Under the pieces are notes generated by a model. That model ran no database searches and had not been told where the DNA came from. It saw nothing but the letters and a program-made list of their open reading frames with translations. A stretch of 64,000 nucleotides of DNA from JAKAGZ01 sp963748105 (GTDB lineage: Bacteria > Bacteroidota > Ignavibacteria > Ignavibacteriales > Ignavibacteriaceae): contig CAVVHP010000016.1 in NCBI GenBank assembly GCA_963748105.1, forward strand, positions 62,001-126,000, written 5' to 3'. Shown in pieces: positions 15,549 to 24,699 of this stretch. Position 1 is the stretch's first letter. The number at the start of each line of letters is the position of its first letter. The translations under genes and the position numbers were made by a program.

Positions 15549-17417
15549 TCAACAGCCGGTGGTTTCGGGCTTACCGGTTAAATGGCAATCAGTACATTGA
15601 ATTTTTACCTGGTCTTCTTTGTGTAAATAAATATTACCATCACCCATTACTTCTTTTGATGTATGGCAGTCAATGCATTCCATCCCGTTTTCAAAATGAA
15701 CATCGGGTAGTGTTTTGCTGAAAATTCTTCCGTCCTCCAGTTCACGGAAATTCTTTTTATTATCAACAGGTAATTCATCCAATTCTGTTTCTGTCCAGCC
15801 TTCATAATTAGTGGAAATTCTTCCGGAACGGCTATGGCATCCAAAACAGTGATCATTTGTTATCTTTATAGATAATGAGGGATGGGAAAATTCAGAAAGT
15901 GAATCACTATTAATTAATTCATTGGAAGAAAGTGAGCCAATGTCTTTTAATGATTTCTCATTATAATTTAGATGACAGGCGTTACATCCACCGCCGCGGG
16001 ATAATTGTGTAACAGGTCCCGGTTCAACTTTAATATTTCCTATATGACATGATGCGCAGAGATTTCTCAGGTGTTTATCAGAGGGGGAATGTCCGATTTC
16101 CGTAATTCTGTTAAATTCATTAAGGCTATCAGATTCTCCGAAAGTATAATGATCTACACTTATAATTCCGGTCATTGTTGTCATTATTGATTTATCTACT
16201 CTGTCTGGAATTTCCGGATGACATTTAGATGTACCGCAGGTTTCTTTTGAATCTTTAAGATTGCCCGGGATTAGTATCATGCCTTTATGAGCTGATTTCT
16301 TATCAAGGCTGAATATATTTCCTTTATGGCAAGAGGCGCAGCCGATTGCCTCCGGATTATGAGCAGGCGAAAAACCTGTAGTATTTTCGTGGCAGAACAT
16401 GCAGCTTTCTCTTCGTCCCAATATTACTGGAATATTTTTTTCTTTCAATTTGTCTATTGAGACTGTGCTGAAATTAAAATCAGAGTTTATTTTTATTTCG
16501 TTTGTAAGTTTGTGCTTCCAGGGTAATTCAAATTTCCAGTTCTCCCCGCGGAAAAATAAACCTAGAATCATTAGCATCAGGTAAATAATCCCTGAGGCAA
16601 ATATTATTTTTTTAGCAAAAGAATTTATCCCTGGTGTAAAGCGGGGAAGGAGATAAACAAGTATTAAAAATATTACTGCTATAATAATTGCGATAGAGGG
16701 ATATGACAGATAATGCAGAGTTTCCTGTAAACCAAGAAAATACCAGGGGCCTTTAACAACACCGGTTAAATTATCGTGTAATGCTGGCGGGAATAAAAAT
16801 CCGACAATTATAAAAATCGGAATTAGGTACAAAACAAGTCTGAGTCTTGCCCATAAAATTTTAGAATGTTCAATCGTTATTAGCCAGAGAAAAATTGTAG
16901 CAGTAGCAATGTGATGCACATATGGAATCTGAAAATCTTTGGCAGGTCCAAGCAAAGAATAAGACAGCTCACTTCCAATTAAAGGTATTTTATTTAACAG
17001 TGATGTTAGAATATTTTTGGCCTGTATGCTGTCCGCATCTCCTTTTAGTATAAATCCGGATAACATTACATAAAATACGGCAAGCAGTGATATTGTTAGT
17101 CGCAGCCATATTCCTTTTTTTACTTCTTTCTCAGTAGATAGTCTTAAGTGGTCCCAGAAATGAAGAATTGTAAAAACAAGGAAAAACTGTGCGCTCCAGT
17201 AATGAATATTCCTGAACAAATCAGCTGCGGGATTTGTCAATAATATGAGGGAAATAGAATCGAGAGGATTTTTTACATCATACGGAATAGCTAGCAATAT
17301 ACCTGATAAAGCGGCAATTAAAAATGATGCTAATGCAATCTGACCGAAGGTGAAATTAAAAACTTTAGCATATTTTTCATTTTTTGCTTTATCATTTTCA
17401 TAATTATGCGGGGACAT
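15549..17417 (-). CDS. Cytochrome b fused to multihaem cytochrome c (eight c-haem sites in this piece)
   Basis: Residues 1-290 form a cytochrome b6/bc1-type membrane domain: histidine pairs H72/H86 and H169/H184 are 14 and 15 residues apart, as for the two b haems, with about eight helices in all. After residue 330 a periplasmic domain holds eight haem sites: CMFCH 339, CASCH 360, the wide CGTSKCH 394 (CX4CH), CASCH 454, CNACH 478, CFGCH 524, CIDCH 581, CTDCH 608. With the C-terminal piece (14675-15382) the full protein would have 12 c haems and about 910 residues. The stop at 15549 is probably a frame break. It overlaps the Rieske gene by 14 bases. Likely a menaquinol oxidase/reductase of bc type that passes electrons to periplasmic carriers (inference). 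Confidence 0.85.
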   Translation of the reverse strand: MSPHNYENDKAKNEKYAKVFNFTFGQIALASFLIAALSGILLAIPYDVKNPLDSISLILLTNPAADLFRNIHYWSAQFFLVFTILHFWDHLRLSTEKEVKKGIWLRLTISLLAVFYVMLSGFILKGDADSIQAKNILTSLLNKIPLIGSELSYSLLGPAKDFQIPYVHHIATATIFLWLITIEHSKILWARLRLVLYLIPIFIIVGFLFPPALHDNLTGVVKGPWYFLGLQETLHYLSYPSIAIIIAVIFLILVYLLPRFTPGINSFAKKIIFASGIIYLMLMILGLFFRGENWKFELPWKHKLTNEIKINSDFNFSTVSIDKLKEKNIPVILGRRESCMFCHENTTGFSPAHNPEAIGCASCHKGNIFSLDKKSAHKGMILIPGNLKDSKETCGTSKCHPEIPDRVDKSIMTTMTGIISVDHYTFGESDSLNEFNRITEIGHSPSDKHLRNLCASCHIGNIKVEPGPVTQLSRGGGCNACHLNYNEKSLKDIGSLSSNELINSDSLSEFSHPSLSIKITNDHCFGCHSRSGRISTNYEGWTETELDELPVDNKKNFRELEDGRIFSKTLPDVHFENGMECIDCHTSKEVMGDGNIYLHKEDQVKIQCTDCHLTGKPETTGC

Positions 17418-17817
17418 TTATTATTATCTCTTTGGACGAATTGTTTACTACATATTCAAGTTTATTTAAACTATTATTCGCAGGACCGCTAAGTACTTTA
17501 CCGTCTAAAGAAAATTTAGAACCATGGCATGGACAAACAATTTTACCGTTTTCAATTTTGTTAAGTTTACAACCCAGGTGAGTGCATCTTGATGAAAAGA
17601 AATTAACACCATTATCAGTTCTGCTGATGATTACGTCATCCTTAAATGTAACTCCCTTATCTACAGGGAGTTTTATCTTTACCTTCTTAGATCGTAAATT
17701 TCCGGCTTCATCTCTAGCTACACTGGAGTACCAGGCAAAGCCGAAGGGCATAAGTGCTAATATTCCTATCCGTTTAAAAAATTCTTTCCTGGTCAGTTTA
17801 TCTTTTGAATTGTTCAT
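17404..17817 (-). CDS. Rieske [2Fe-2S] protein of the bc-type complex
   Basis: 137 residues: an N-terminal membrane anchor/signal (KEFFKRIGILALMPFGFAWY) followed by a Rieske domain. Cluster ligands are C78-x-H80 and C95-x2-H98; Cys83 and Cys97 (CTHLGC and CPCHGS) would form the stabilising disulfide of high-potential quinol-oxidising Rieske proteins. It accepts electrons from quinol at the Qo site of the adjacent cytochrome b. The gene overlaps the start of the cytochrome b/c fusion, showing co-expression and a shared complex. Confidence 0.9.
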   Translation of the reverse strand: MNNSKDKLTRKEFFKRIGILALMPFGFAWYSSVARDEAGNLRSKKVKIKLPVDKGVTFKDDVIISRTDNGVNFFSSRCTHLGCKLNKIENGKIVCPCHGSKFSLDGKVLSGPANNSLNKLEYVVNNSSKEIIINVPA

Positions 17818-17831
17818 AGGTGTCTTCTACT

Positions 17832-18263
17832 TTAACAGGATGCTATACTTTCCTTAATTTTACCACATTCTGAATAATTTCTATAAACAGTACATTTTTT
17901 ACACTCATTCGTAGCACAAACATTTCCATTATGATGAAATGTCCAGCACGGTTTAGAATGTGTGGTAAACGCCGGGCAATTTTCTTTCTCTTCAGTCGGG
18001 CAATTGATTAATTTCCAGCAGGGTATTAGTGAATAAATTGTTTTGATTCCGGCAATGCTTATTTTACTTTCGTTAATGGCCCTTCTTATACATTTTATTC
18101 TATCGATATCTTCATCAGAATAGAGCCTGTGACCGGATTCCTTCTTAAATGGTAACACTAAACCTTCTCTTTCATACATTCTTAGTGTGTGTATTGATAT
18201 CCCCAGAAGTTCCGCCGCCGTGCTTATTGTATATAGAGGCAGCTCTTTATCATTTACATCCAT
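17832..18263 (-). CDS. MerR-family regulator with Cys-rich C-terminal domain
   Basis: 143 residues. The MerR winged-helix DNA-binding region occupies about 10-80 (YTISTAAELLGISIHTLRMYEREGL, GHRLYSDEDIDRI). The effector part is a compact Cys-rich module with cysteines at 82, 88, 96, 106, 116, 121, 124, 133 and 143, including CWKLINC, KPCW and CKKCTVY. This resembles small CW/C-x2-C modules found in anaerobes that probably bind a metal or Fe-S cluster. It lies 14 bases upstream of the Rieske gene, same strand, so it may autoregulate the bc operon in response to redox or metal state (inference). Confidence 0.85.
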   Translation of the reverse strand: MDVNDKELPLYTISTAAELLGISIHTLRMYEREGLVLPFKKESGHRLYSDEDIDRIKCIRRAINESKISIAGIKTIYSLIPCWKLINCPTEEKENCPAFTTHSKPCWTFHHNGNVCATNECKKCTVYRNYSECGKIKESIASC

Positions 18264-18557
18264 AATTTTCCCAGTTTAGATTTTATATATTTATAAATAT
18301 CAATAATTCTGCCATTTATTTTTCACCCTTTATCATTGGAAAAATGAAAATATTCGCCATAATATTTCCGCTTTGTAGAAATAAATAGTCTAAACTTCCC
18401 GTTATTAAGAAGGTAATTACTATACCAGCCGGTCATAATTAACTGACCCACAGGTCATAAAAAACTAAAATGCACTCTCTGTATAACTTCCATTTTCATA
18501 ATGAGTTAACTATATTTGTGTCTCATCTCGAATAAAAAAAGTAGGTTTTTGAATAAA
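18264..18557. promoter_or_regulatory. Divergent control region between the MerR regulator and lpd, with GGTCATAA direct repeats
   Basis: About 290 bases separate the two divergent genes. GGTCATAA occurs at 18431-18438 and again at 18453-18460, so the copies start 22 bases apart, about two helical turns, on the same DNA face. TATATTTG at 18511-18518 fits the Bacteroidota-type minus-7 box TAnnTTTG for lpd, but no good upstream TTTG box is at the right distance. Protein binding is inference. Confidence 0.3.
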
Positions 18558-19961
18558 ATGGCAGAAAAATATGATATTGCGGTGCTTGGTGGTGGACCGG
18601 GCGGATATGTTGCAGCTATCAGAGCTGCTCAATTAGGATTTAAGACAGCTGTAATCGATAAAGATAAACTTGGCGGTATTTGCCTGAACTGGGGATGCAT
18701 CCCTACAAAATCTCTTCTCAAGAATGCCGAAATATATGATAATGTAAAAAATCACGGTGAAGAGTTTGGAATCACTGCGACAGATTTAAAATTTGATTTC
18801 ACAAAGATTATTAAGAGAAGTCGGGATATTTCTGATAAGATTACTAAAAATGTAGAAATGCTGGTAAAGAAAAATAAAATTGATAGAATAAATGGATTCG
18901 GAAAACTGGTTTCTAAAAATCAAATAGATATTCTTGATGATAAAGGAAAGAAAACGACTTCAATTAATGCAGATAAAATTATTATTGCAACCGGAGCGCG
19001 CCCAAGAGCAGTGCCTTCAATTCCTATTGACAGAAAGAATATTATAACGAGTTCCGAAGCTATGAACTTACCGGAGCAGCCGAAGGAATTGATCGTTATT
19101 GGAGCAGGCGCTATAGGGATTGAATTTGCTTACTTCTATAGTGTACTTGGTACAAAAGTAACTGTGATTGAAATGCTTGATTCAATTCTTCCGATTGAAG
19201 ACAAGGAAGTTTCAGATACACTGGCCAGAAGTTTCAGAAAAAGAAAAATTGATATTTTCACGAAGACATCCGTAGAAAAAGCAGAAGTAAAAGGTAAAAA
19301 GGTTGAAGTAACAATTAATACAAATGGTGAAAAGAAAAAACTGACTGCTGATAAAGTGTTGAGTGCTATCGGGGTTACCGGTAATGTTGAAGGATTTGGA
19401 TTGGAAGAATTGGGTGTTGAATTATTTAAAAATCACATAAAAGTTGATAAATCAACCTATGAAACCAATGTTAAGGGTATTTATGCAATTGGTGATGTTA
19501 TCGGGCCGCCGTGGCTTGCTCATGTAGCATCTGCCGAAGGAATTCATTGCGTGGAAAAACTTAAAGGATTAAATCCTCCTGATATCAGTTATGATACTAT
19601 TCCTGGTTGTACATATTGTCAGCCACAGGTTGCAAGCGTTGGTATGACTGAGGCAAAGGCGAAAGAAGCAGGATATGAACTTAAGATTGGAAAATTTCCT
19701 TTTATGGCAAGCGGAAAAGCATTTGCTGTAGGTGAAAGAGAAGGATTCGTTAAATTTATTACGGATGCAAAATACGGTGAAATTCTGGGTGTTCATATTA
19801 TTGGCTCAGAAGCAACTGAATTAATTGCAGAAGCTACATTGGCAAAATCACTAGAAGCAACAGCTGAGTCAGTATTAAAGACAATTCACGCTCATCCTAC
19901 ACTATCAGAATCAGTGATGGAAGCGGCTGCTGCAGTTTATAATGAGTCGATACATATATAA
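18558..19961 (+). CDS. lpdA: Dihydrolipoyl dehydrogenase (E3)
   Basis: Flavoprotein disulfide reductase that reoxidises dihydrolipoyl groups of the E2 encoded downstream, making NADH. From the start chosen here (MAEKYDIAVLGGGPGG) it has the FAD-binding GGGPGGYVAA, the redox pair in GGICLNWGCIPTKS, the NAD-binding GAGAIGIEFA, the second FAD motif YAIGDV and the C-terminal HAHPTLSE His-Glu pair. An upstream in-frame ATG at 18516 would add 14 residues not found in the family, so the start at 18558 is preferred. First gene of the lipoate/2-oxoacid dehydrogenase locus. Confidence 0.92.
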   Translation: MAEKYDIAVLGGGPGGYVAAIRAAQLGFKTAVIDKDKLGGICLNWGCIPTKSLLKNAEIYDNVKNHGEEFGITATDLKFDFTKIIKRSRDISDKITKNVEMLVKKNKIDRINGFGKLVSKNQIDILDDKGKKTTSINADKIIIATGARPRAVPSIPIDRKNIITSSEAMNLPEQPKELIVIGAGAIGIEFAYFYSVLGTKVTVIEMLDSILPIEDKEVSDTLARSFRKRKIDIFTKTSVEKAEVKGKKVEVTINTNGEKKKLTADKVLSAIGVTGNVEGFGLEELGVELFKNHIKVDKSTYETNVKGIYAIGDVIGPPWLAHVASAEGIHCVEKLKGLNPPDISYDTIPGCTYCQPQVASVGMTEAKAKEAGYELKIGKFPFMASGKAFAVGEREGFVKFITDAKYGEILGVHIIGSEATELIAEATLAKSLEATAESVLKTIHAHPTLSESVMEAAAAVYNESIHI

Positions 19962-19977
19962 TGACTTTATGCTTCCT

Positions 19978-20073
19978 TGTCATTTCGAAGGAGCATGCAT
20001 ATAGCGGACGACTGAGAAATCTTATCAAAAAATAAAAAGATTTCTTCCTGGACAAGCCCGGGTCGAAATGACA
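19978..20073. repeat. Dispersed palindromic element, type A copy 1
   Basis: Bounded by perfect 11-base inverted ends TGTCATTTCGA (19978-19988) and TCGAAATGACA (20063-20073), with a second internal inverted pair GAGAAATCTT (20014-20023) and AGATTTCTTC (20038-20047). It fills the gap between lpd and lipB. The same ends occur at 24602-24682 and, as a half copy, at 25701-25734. It has no coding capacity and looks like a MITE- or REP-type intergenic repeat. Confidence 0.8.
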
Positions 20074-20111
20074 CATTTGCAAGTATTCTAACAGCAAAGC
20101 ATTATGATATT

Positions 20112-20807
20112 ATGAATAACAGAAGACTAAATTACTGTGATCTTGATTTTATAGATTACAAAGAAGCCTGGGACCTGCAGAAAGATGTATTGAATTTAAG
20201 ATCCGATGAAAAAATAAATGATGTTCTGTTTTTGCTGGAACATCCACATACATATACACTCGGCAAGGTAGCAGATAAGAATAATCTTATCAGTTCAAAA
20301 GAATATCTGGAGAACAATAAAATATCGGTTTACGAAATTGACCGAGGCGGGGATATTACATATCACGGGCCGGGACAGATTGTAGGCTACCCGATTATAG
20401 ATCTTAAAAGCTGGGAAATGGATACTCATAAATATTTGCGTGCACTTGAGGAAGTTATTATACAAACATGCGCTGAATATGGAGTTCAGGGTACCAGAAA
20501 CCCGAAGTATACGGGGGTCTGGATTGGAGACAGAAAAATTGCTGCGATAGGTATAAAGGTTTCAAGATGGATAACAATGCACGGATTTGCATTTAATATC
20601 AACACAGATCTTGATTTATTTAATGGAATAATTCCATGTGGAATTTCGGATAAAGAAGTTACTTCTCTGAGCAAGGAAATAAATAAAGATATTTCTATCT
20701 CTGAAGTAAAAGAAAAATTAGTAAATAATTTTAAGAATGCATTTAAATATAAAGAGATGTCGGCCATAACGAAGGAAGAACTATTGGCCGTAAATTTATC
20801 AAACTGA
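20112..20807 (+). CDS. lipB: Octanoyl-ACP:protein octanoyltransferase LipB
   Basis: Moves octanoyl groups from acyl carrier protein to the lipoyl domains of 2-oxoacid dehydrogenases; LipA then inserts the sulfurs. The 231-residue protein carries the LipB signature GGDITYHGPGQIVGYPI, the GVWIGDRKIAAIGI segment with the conserved Lys and the HGFAFNIN motif, then IIPCGI with the catalytic Cys. It lies within the dehydrogenase gene cluster, 18 bases before the E1 gene. Confidence 0.93.
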   Translation: MNNRRLNYCDLDFIDYKEAWDLQKDVLNLRSDEKINDVLFLLEHPHTYTLGKVADKNNLISSKEYLENNKISVYEIDRGGDITYHGPGQIVGYPIIDLKSWEMDTHKYLRALEEVIIQTCAEYGVQGTRNPKYTGVWIGDRKIAAIGIKVSRWITMHGFAFNINTDLDLFNGIIPCGISDKEVTSLSKEINKDISISEVKEKLVNNFKNAFKYKEMSAITKEELLAVNLSN

Positions 20808-20824
20808 TAACAGAGGAATTCAGA

Positions 20825-22897
20825 ATGGCAAAAAATTCACCGGCAAAAAAGGGGGAAGCCAAAAATACAGGTAGTGCAAAAGGAAAAGGCAATATTAAAC
20901 CTGATGAACTTTTAAGAAATTTAAAACAGATGCTCATTGCCCGGTCAATTGATAATAAGGCAATGAACCTGTTAAGGCAGGGAAGATCATTCTTTCACAT
21001 CGCAGGAGCGGGACACGAAGCTATACAGACAGTTGTTGGTAACGCACTGGATCCAAAGGTAGATTGGTTTTATCCATATTACAGGGATCTCGCTGTTAGT
21101 CTTGCAGCCGGAGTTACTCCAAAGGAATTTTTCCTTCAGTGTTTTGCAAAAACCGAAGATCCATCCAGCGGTGGAAGGCAGTTGCCCTGTCACTGGGGGC
21201 ATCCTGATATTCACATTCCTTCACAATCCAGCCCGACAGGGACACAATTTTTGCAGGCAGTTGGCACTGCACTGGCAATGAAGCGTTCCGGTAAAAAAGG
21301 TGTGGCATATGTTAGTAGTGGTGAAGGCACAACAAGCCAGGGTGAATTTCACGAAGCCGTTAACTGGGCAAGTCGTGAAAAACTTCCGGTTCTTTTTGTA
21401 ATTGAAAATAATAAATATGCCATCTCAGTTCCTGTTCATTTACAGAGTGGCGGTAAGGGCAATTCAATTTCAGAAATGATGGCCGGATTTAATAACCTTT
21501 ACAGGAAAAAAATTGATGGCACAGATTATTTTGAATCGTATGAAGAAATAAATAAAGCTCTTGAACATATTAAAAGCGGAAAAGGCCCTGCACTGATTGA
21601 GGCTGAAGTAGTGAGATTACTTTCACACTCATCTTCAGATGATCAGAAAAAATACAGGCATGAAAAAGAACTTAAGGAAGACTTGAAAAATTGTCCGATT
21701 GAGAAACTTGCTCAGAAATTAATTAAGCAGGGTGATCTTACAAAAGAGGGATATGAAAGCCTCAAAGAAGAAGCGCTTAATCAAGTTGGCAATGCAGCGG
21801 ACGAGGCATCCAACGCTACTGATCCGGATCCGAAAGATGCGGCATCTCACGTATTTGATGAATCAGGTTTTAAGGAAAGCTTTGAATACGAAAGAAGTAA
21901 ACCGGAAGGTAAACCTGTCGTAATGGTAGATGCAATAAATCATGCTTTGATGGAAGAACTTGAACGCAATGATAAGATTTATGTTTTCGGTGAAGACATC
22001 GCCGATAAAAAAGGCGGAGTATTCACTGCGACAAAAGGACTATCTACTAAATTTGGTGATAACAGAGTATTTAATTCACCTCTTGCTGAAGCAAGTATAA
22101 TGGGTGTTGCTGTAGGTATGGCGATTGAAGGCTTAAAACCTGTTGTCGAAATTCAGTTCGGTGATTATATCTGGCCTGCATTTATGCAGATGAAAAGTGA
22201 GTTAGCTACAATGAGATACCGCTCTAACAATACATGGGCAGCCCCGGTTGTTACAAGAGTGGCTGTAGGTGGATATATTCACGGCGGTCTCTATCACAGC
22301 CAGAATATTGAATCTATTTTTGCACACGTGCCGGGAATTTACATTGCATATCCTTCAAACGCGGCGGATGCTAAAGGCCTGTTAAAAACCGCTTGCAGAA
22401 TAAATGATCCGGTACTTTTCTGTGAACACAAAGGACTTTACAGGCAAAGTTTTGCAATGGCTCCTGAACCGGATCAAAATTACCTGCTTCCGTTCGGTAA
22501 GGCAAAAGTTGTAAAGGAAGGAAGAGATCTTACAGTTGTTTCATATGGCCTTTCAATGTGGGATGCAATATTTGCTGCTAAAAAACTTGAAGAGGAAGGA
22601 CACTCTGTTGAAGTGATTGACATAAGGACAATTATCCCACTGGATATGGAAACAATTGCAAACTCTGTTAAGAAAACAAACAAAGTTATTGTTCTCCACG
22701 AAGATACATTAACCGGTGGGTTTGGCGGAGAGATAGCTGCCAGAATTGCTGATGAGTGTTTCCAGTATCTTGATGGACCTGTAAAAAGAATTGCAGGATT
22801 AGATTCTCATATTCCGTATGCACCAATACTTGAAAATGCAGTGTTGCCTTCGAGGGCCAGAGTTCTTGAAGGAATTAAAGAATTATTAGAATTTTAA
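20825..22897 (+). CDS. 2-oxoacid dehydrogenase E1, fused alpha and beta subunits
   Basis: Thiamine-diphosphate enzyme that decarboxylates a 2-oxo acid and acylates lipoyl-E2. One 690-residue chain unites the alpha half (about 30-330; ThDP motif GEGTTSQGEFHEA ending in ENNKYA) and the beta half (about 370-690; GEDIADKKGGVF, EIQFGDYIWPA, VLHEDTLTGGFGGEIA). Such fusions are common in Bacteroidota and usually called branched-chain or pyruvate type. The basic, Lys-rich 25-residue N-terminus is unusual. Whether pyruvate or branched-chain oxo acids are used cannot be read from sequence. Confidence 0.88.
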   Translation: MAKNSPAKKGEAKNTGSAKGKGNIKPDELLRNLKQMLIARSIDNKAMNLLRQGRSFFHIAGAGHEAIQTVVGNALDPKVDWFYPYYRDLAVSLAAGVTPKEFFLQCFAKTEDPSSGGRQLPCHWGHPDIHIPSQSSPTGTQFLQAVGTALAMKRSGKKGVAYVSSGEGTTSQGEFHEAVNWASREKLPVLFVIENNKYAISVPVHLQSGGKGNSISEMMAGFNNLYRKKIDGTDYFESYEEINKALEHIKSGKGPALIEAEVVRLLSHSSSDDQKKYRHEKELKEDLKNCPIEKLAQKLIKQGDLTKEGYESLKEEALNQVGNAADEASNATDPDPKDAASHVFDESGFKESFEYERSKPEGKPVVMVDAINHALMEELERNDKIYVFGEDIADKKGGVFTATKGLSTKFGDNRVFNSPLAEASIMGVAVGMAIEGLKPVVEIQFGDYIWPAFMQMKSELATMRYRSNNTWAAPVVTRVAVGGYIHGGLYHSQNIESIFAHVPGIYIAYPSNAADAKGLLKTACRINDPVLFCEHKGLYRQSFAMAPEPDQNYLLPFGKAKVVKEGRDLTVVSYGLSMWDAIFAAKKLEEEGHSVEVIDIRTIIPLDMETIANSVKKTNKVIVLHEDTLTGGFGGEIAARIADECFQYLDGPVKRIAGLDSHIPYAPILENAVLPSRARVLEGIKELLEF

Positions 22898-22929
22898 AAT
22901 TTAAAAACTGAAACCAGGGAGTTACGAAG

Positions 22930-24582
22930 ATGGATGTAGTAATGCCGAAAATGGGTGAAAGCGTAAGCGAAGGTACCATAATAAAATGGCATAAAAAGAA
23001 AGGGGATACTGTTAAACGCGATGAAATTATTTTTGAAATCAGCACGGATAAGGTTGATACAGAAATACCATCACCAATTGAAGGTGTGCTGACCGATATT
23101 AAAGTAAATGAAGGCGATACTGTTGAAGTGGGCACTATTGTTGCAGTTATTGATGGCGAAGGAGATGCCACTGCACCAAAAGAGGAAAAACCTGCTGAAC
23201 CTGTAAAAGCAGAATCCCCCAAAGAAACAGCAGAGCCGGTTGCGGAAGCACCTGCATCATCTTCAGACGGGGATTTAATTGAAGTTAAAATGCCGAAAAT
23301 GGGTGAATCCGTTATGGAAGGTACAGTTCTCAAATGGTACAAAAAAGTCGGGGAATCAATTAAGAAAGATGAAACTCTCTTTGAGATAAGCACTGATAAA
23401 GTAGATACCGAAGTTCCGGCTCCAAATGCAGGCACCGTTGCTGAAATATTAGTCGCAGAGCAGGAAACTGTTGAAGTTGGCACAACGGTAGCTAAATTAT
23501 CTGTTAGCGGAACTGTTCCCAAAGCAAAGCCTGCTGAAGAACCTGTGCCTGTTAAAGAAGAACCTGCATCAATGCACGACAACTTTTCTAAAACAGTTGA
23601 TCAACCGGTTGAAAAAATTGAGAAGGGTGAATCATCAAGATTCTATTCACCGCTGGTAATGAATATTGCTCAGAAAGAAAAAATTGGCTTTGACGAACTT
23701 GAAAATATTAAAGGTACAGGATTAAACGGAAGAGTAACAAAAAAGGACATACTTGGTTACCTGGCTAACAGAGGTAAAGGACAGAGTACTCAGCCGATAC
23801 AAAAAGAAACTGCGAAAGAAACTCCCCGTGCTGCAGCACCTGTTTCTACAGATATGGAAGCGGTTTATTCGCAGGGCGACGTTACAAAGATTCCGATGGA
23901 CAACATCCGCCAGAAAATTATGCAGCACATGGTTGCAAGCAGGGATACTTCTGTTCACGTTACTGCGTTGATTGAAGTAGATATGACTAAAATTCACAAT
24001 TTCATCCAGGCTAATAAAGATGAATACATGAGAACTGAAAATGTGAAACTTACTTATATGGCTTTTGTAGCCAATGCAATTGTAAAAGGGCTGAAGGAAT
24101 ATCCCCTGATTAATTCCACAATAGAAGGAACAACAATTTACCAGAAGAAATTTATAAATCTTGGTATTGCTGTGGCTATGGAACCAAATGGTCTGATTGT
24201 TCCTAATATTAAAGGAGCTGAACAGAGAAACATAACAGGACTTGCAAAATCTATTAATGATCTCGCTTCGAAAGCAAGGACTAAAAAACTTTCACCGGAT
24301 GATATTAGCAACGGTACATTTACCATCACTAATTACGGAATATTCGGGACTGTCTGGGGAACACCAATTATAAACCAGCCGGAAGTTGCAATACTCGGCG
24401 TTGGAGCAGTTGTTAAAAAACCTGTGGTAATGGAAGTAGACGGAGCTGACACTATAGCTATCCGTCATACTATGGCGTTAACGCTCGCACATGATCATAG
24501 ATTAATTGATGGAATGCTTGGTGGAAAATTCCTTAAATTTGTGAAGGAGACTTTAGAAAATTTTGACAGTTCTGCTCTCTAA
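22930..24582 (+). CDS. 2-oxoacid dehydrogenase E2, dihydrolipoamide acyltransferase with two lipoyl domains
   Basis: 550 residues. Two N-terminal lipoyl domains have lipoylation sites Lys41 and Lys157 in identical STDKVDTE motifs. Ala/Pro/Glu-rich linkers follow, then an E3-binding domain (about 210-255, YSPLVMNIAQKEKI and GTGLNGRVTKKDIL), and a C-terminal catalytic domain with HDHRLIDG near the end carrying the active His. It forms the core of the complex with the upstream E1 and with Lpd. 33 bases separate it from E1, so they are co-transcribed. Confidence 0.92.
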   Translation: MDVVMPKMGESVSEGTIIKWHKKKGDTVKRDEIIFEISTDKVDTEIPSPIEGVLTDIKVNEGDTVEVGTIVAVIDGEGDATAPKEEKPAEPVKAESPKETAEPVAEAPASSSDGDLIEVKMPKMGESVMEGTVLKWYKKVGESIKKDETLFEISTDKVDTEVPAPNAGTVAEILVAEQETVEVGTTVAKLSVSGTVPKAKPAEEPVPVKEEPASMHDNFSKTVDQPVEKIEKGESSRFYSPLVMNIAQKEKIGFDELENIKGTGLNGRVTKKDILGYLANRGKGQSTQPIQKETAKETPRAAAPVSTDMEAVYSQGDVTKIPMDNIRQKIMQHMVASRDTSVHVTALIEVDMTKIHNFIQANKDEYMRTENVKLTYMAFVANAIVKGLKEYPLINSTIEGTTIYQKKFINLGIAVAMEPNGLIVPNIKGAEQRNITGLAKSINDLASKARTKKLSPDDISNGTFTITNYGIFGTVWGTPIINQPEVAILGVGAVVKKPVVMEVDGADTIAIRHTMALTLAHDHRLIDGMLGGKFLKFVKETLENFDSSAL

Positions 24583-24601
24583 GAGTAAGATAAATTAATT
24601 G

Positions 24602-24682
24602 TGTCATTTCGACTAGACTTGTCGGGGGAGAAATCTTTTTCTGTTAAAAAATTTCTTAATTTCAGGCTCCTTCGAAATGACA
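24602..24682. repeat. Dispersed palindromic element, type A copy 2
   Basis: Ends are TGTCATTTCGA (24602-24612) and TTCGAAATGACA (24671-24682), perfect inverted repeats over 11 bases, with an internal GAGAAATCTTT/AAATTTCTT pair. It lies between the E2 gene and lipA, like copy 1 between lpd and lipB. Length 81 bases versus 96 for copy 1, so the centres differ while the ends are kept. Confidence 0.8.
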
Positions 24683-24699
24683 ATAAAGAATAAAAACAT

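Noticed and set aside
15549..15560. TTGC end of the cytochrome b/c piece as a third member of the C-terminal GC tail group
   Set aside because: This end is probably created by a frame break, since homologous coding continues downstream in another frame.
22875..23582. 235-codon minus-strand open frame opposite the E2 gene
   Set aside because: Ser/Thr/Val-repetitive translation that simply mirrors the lipoyl domains and Ala/Pro/Glu linkers of the well-supported E2 gene on the other strand.
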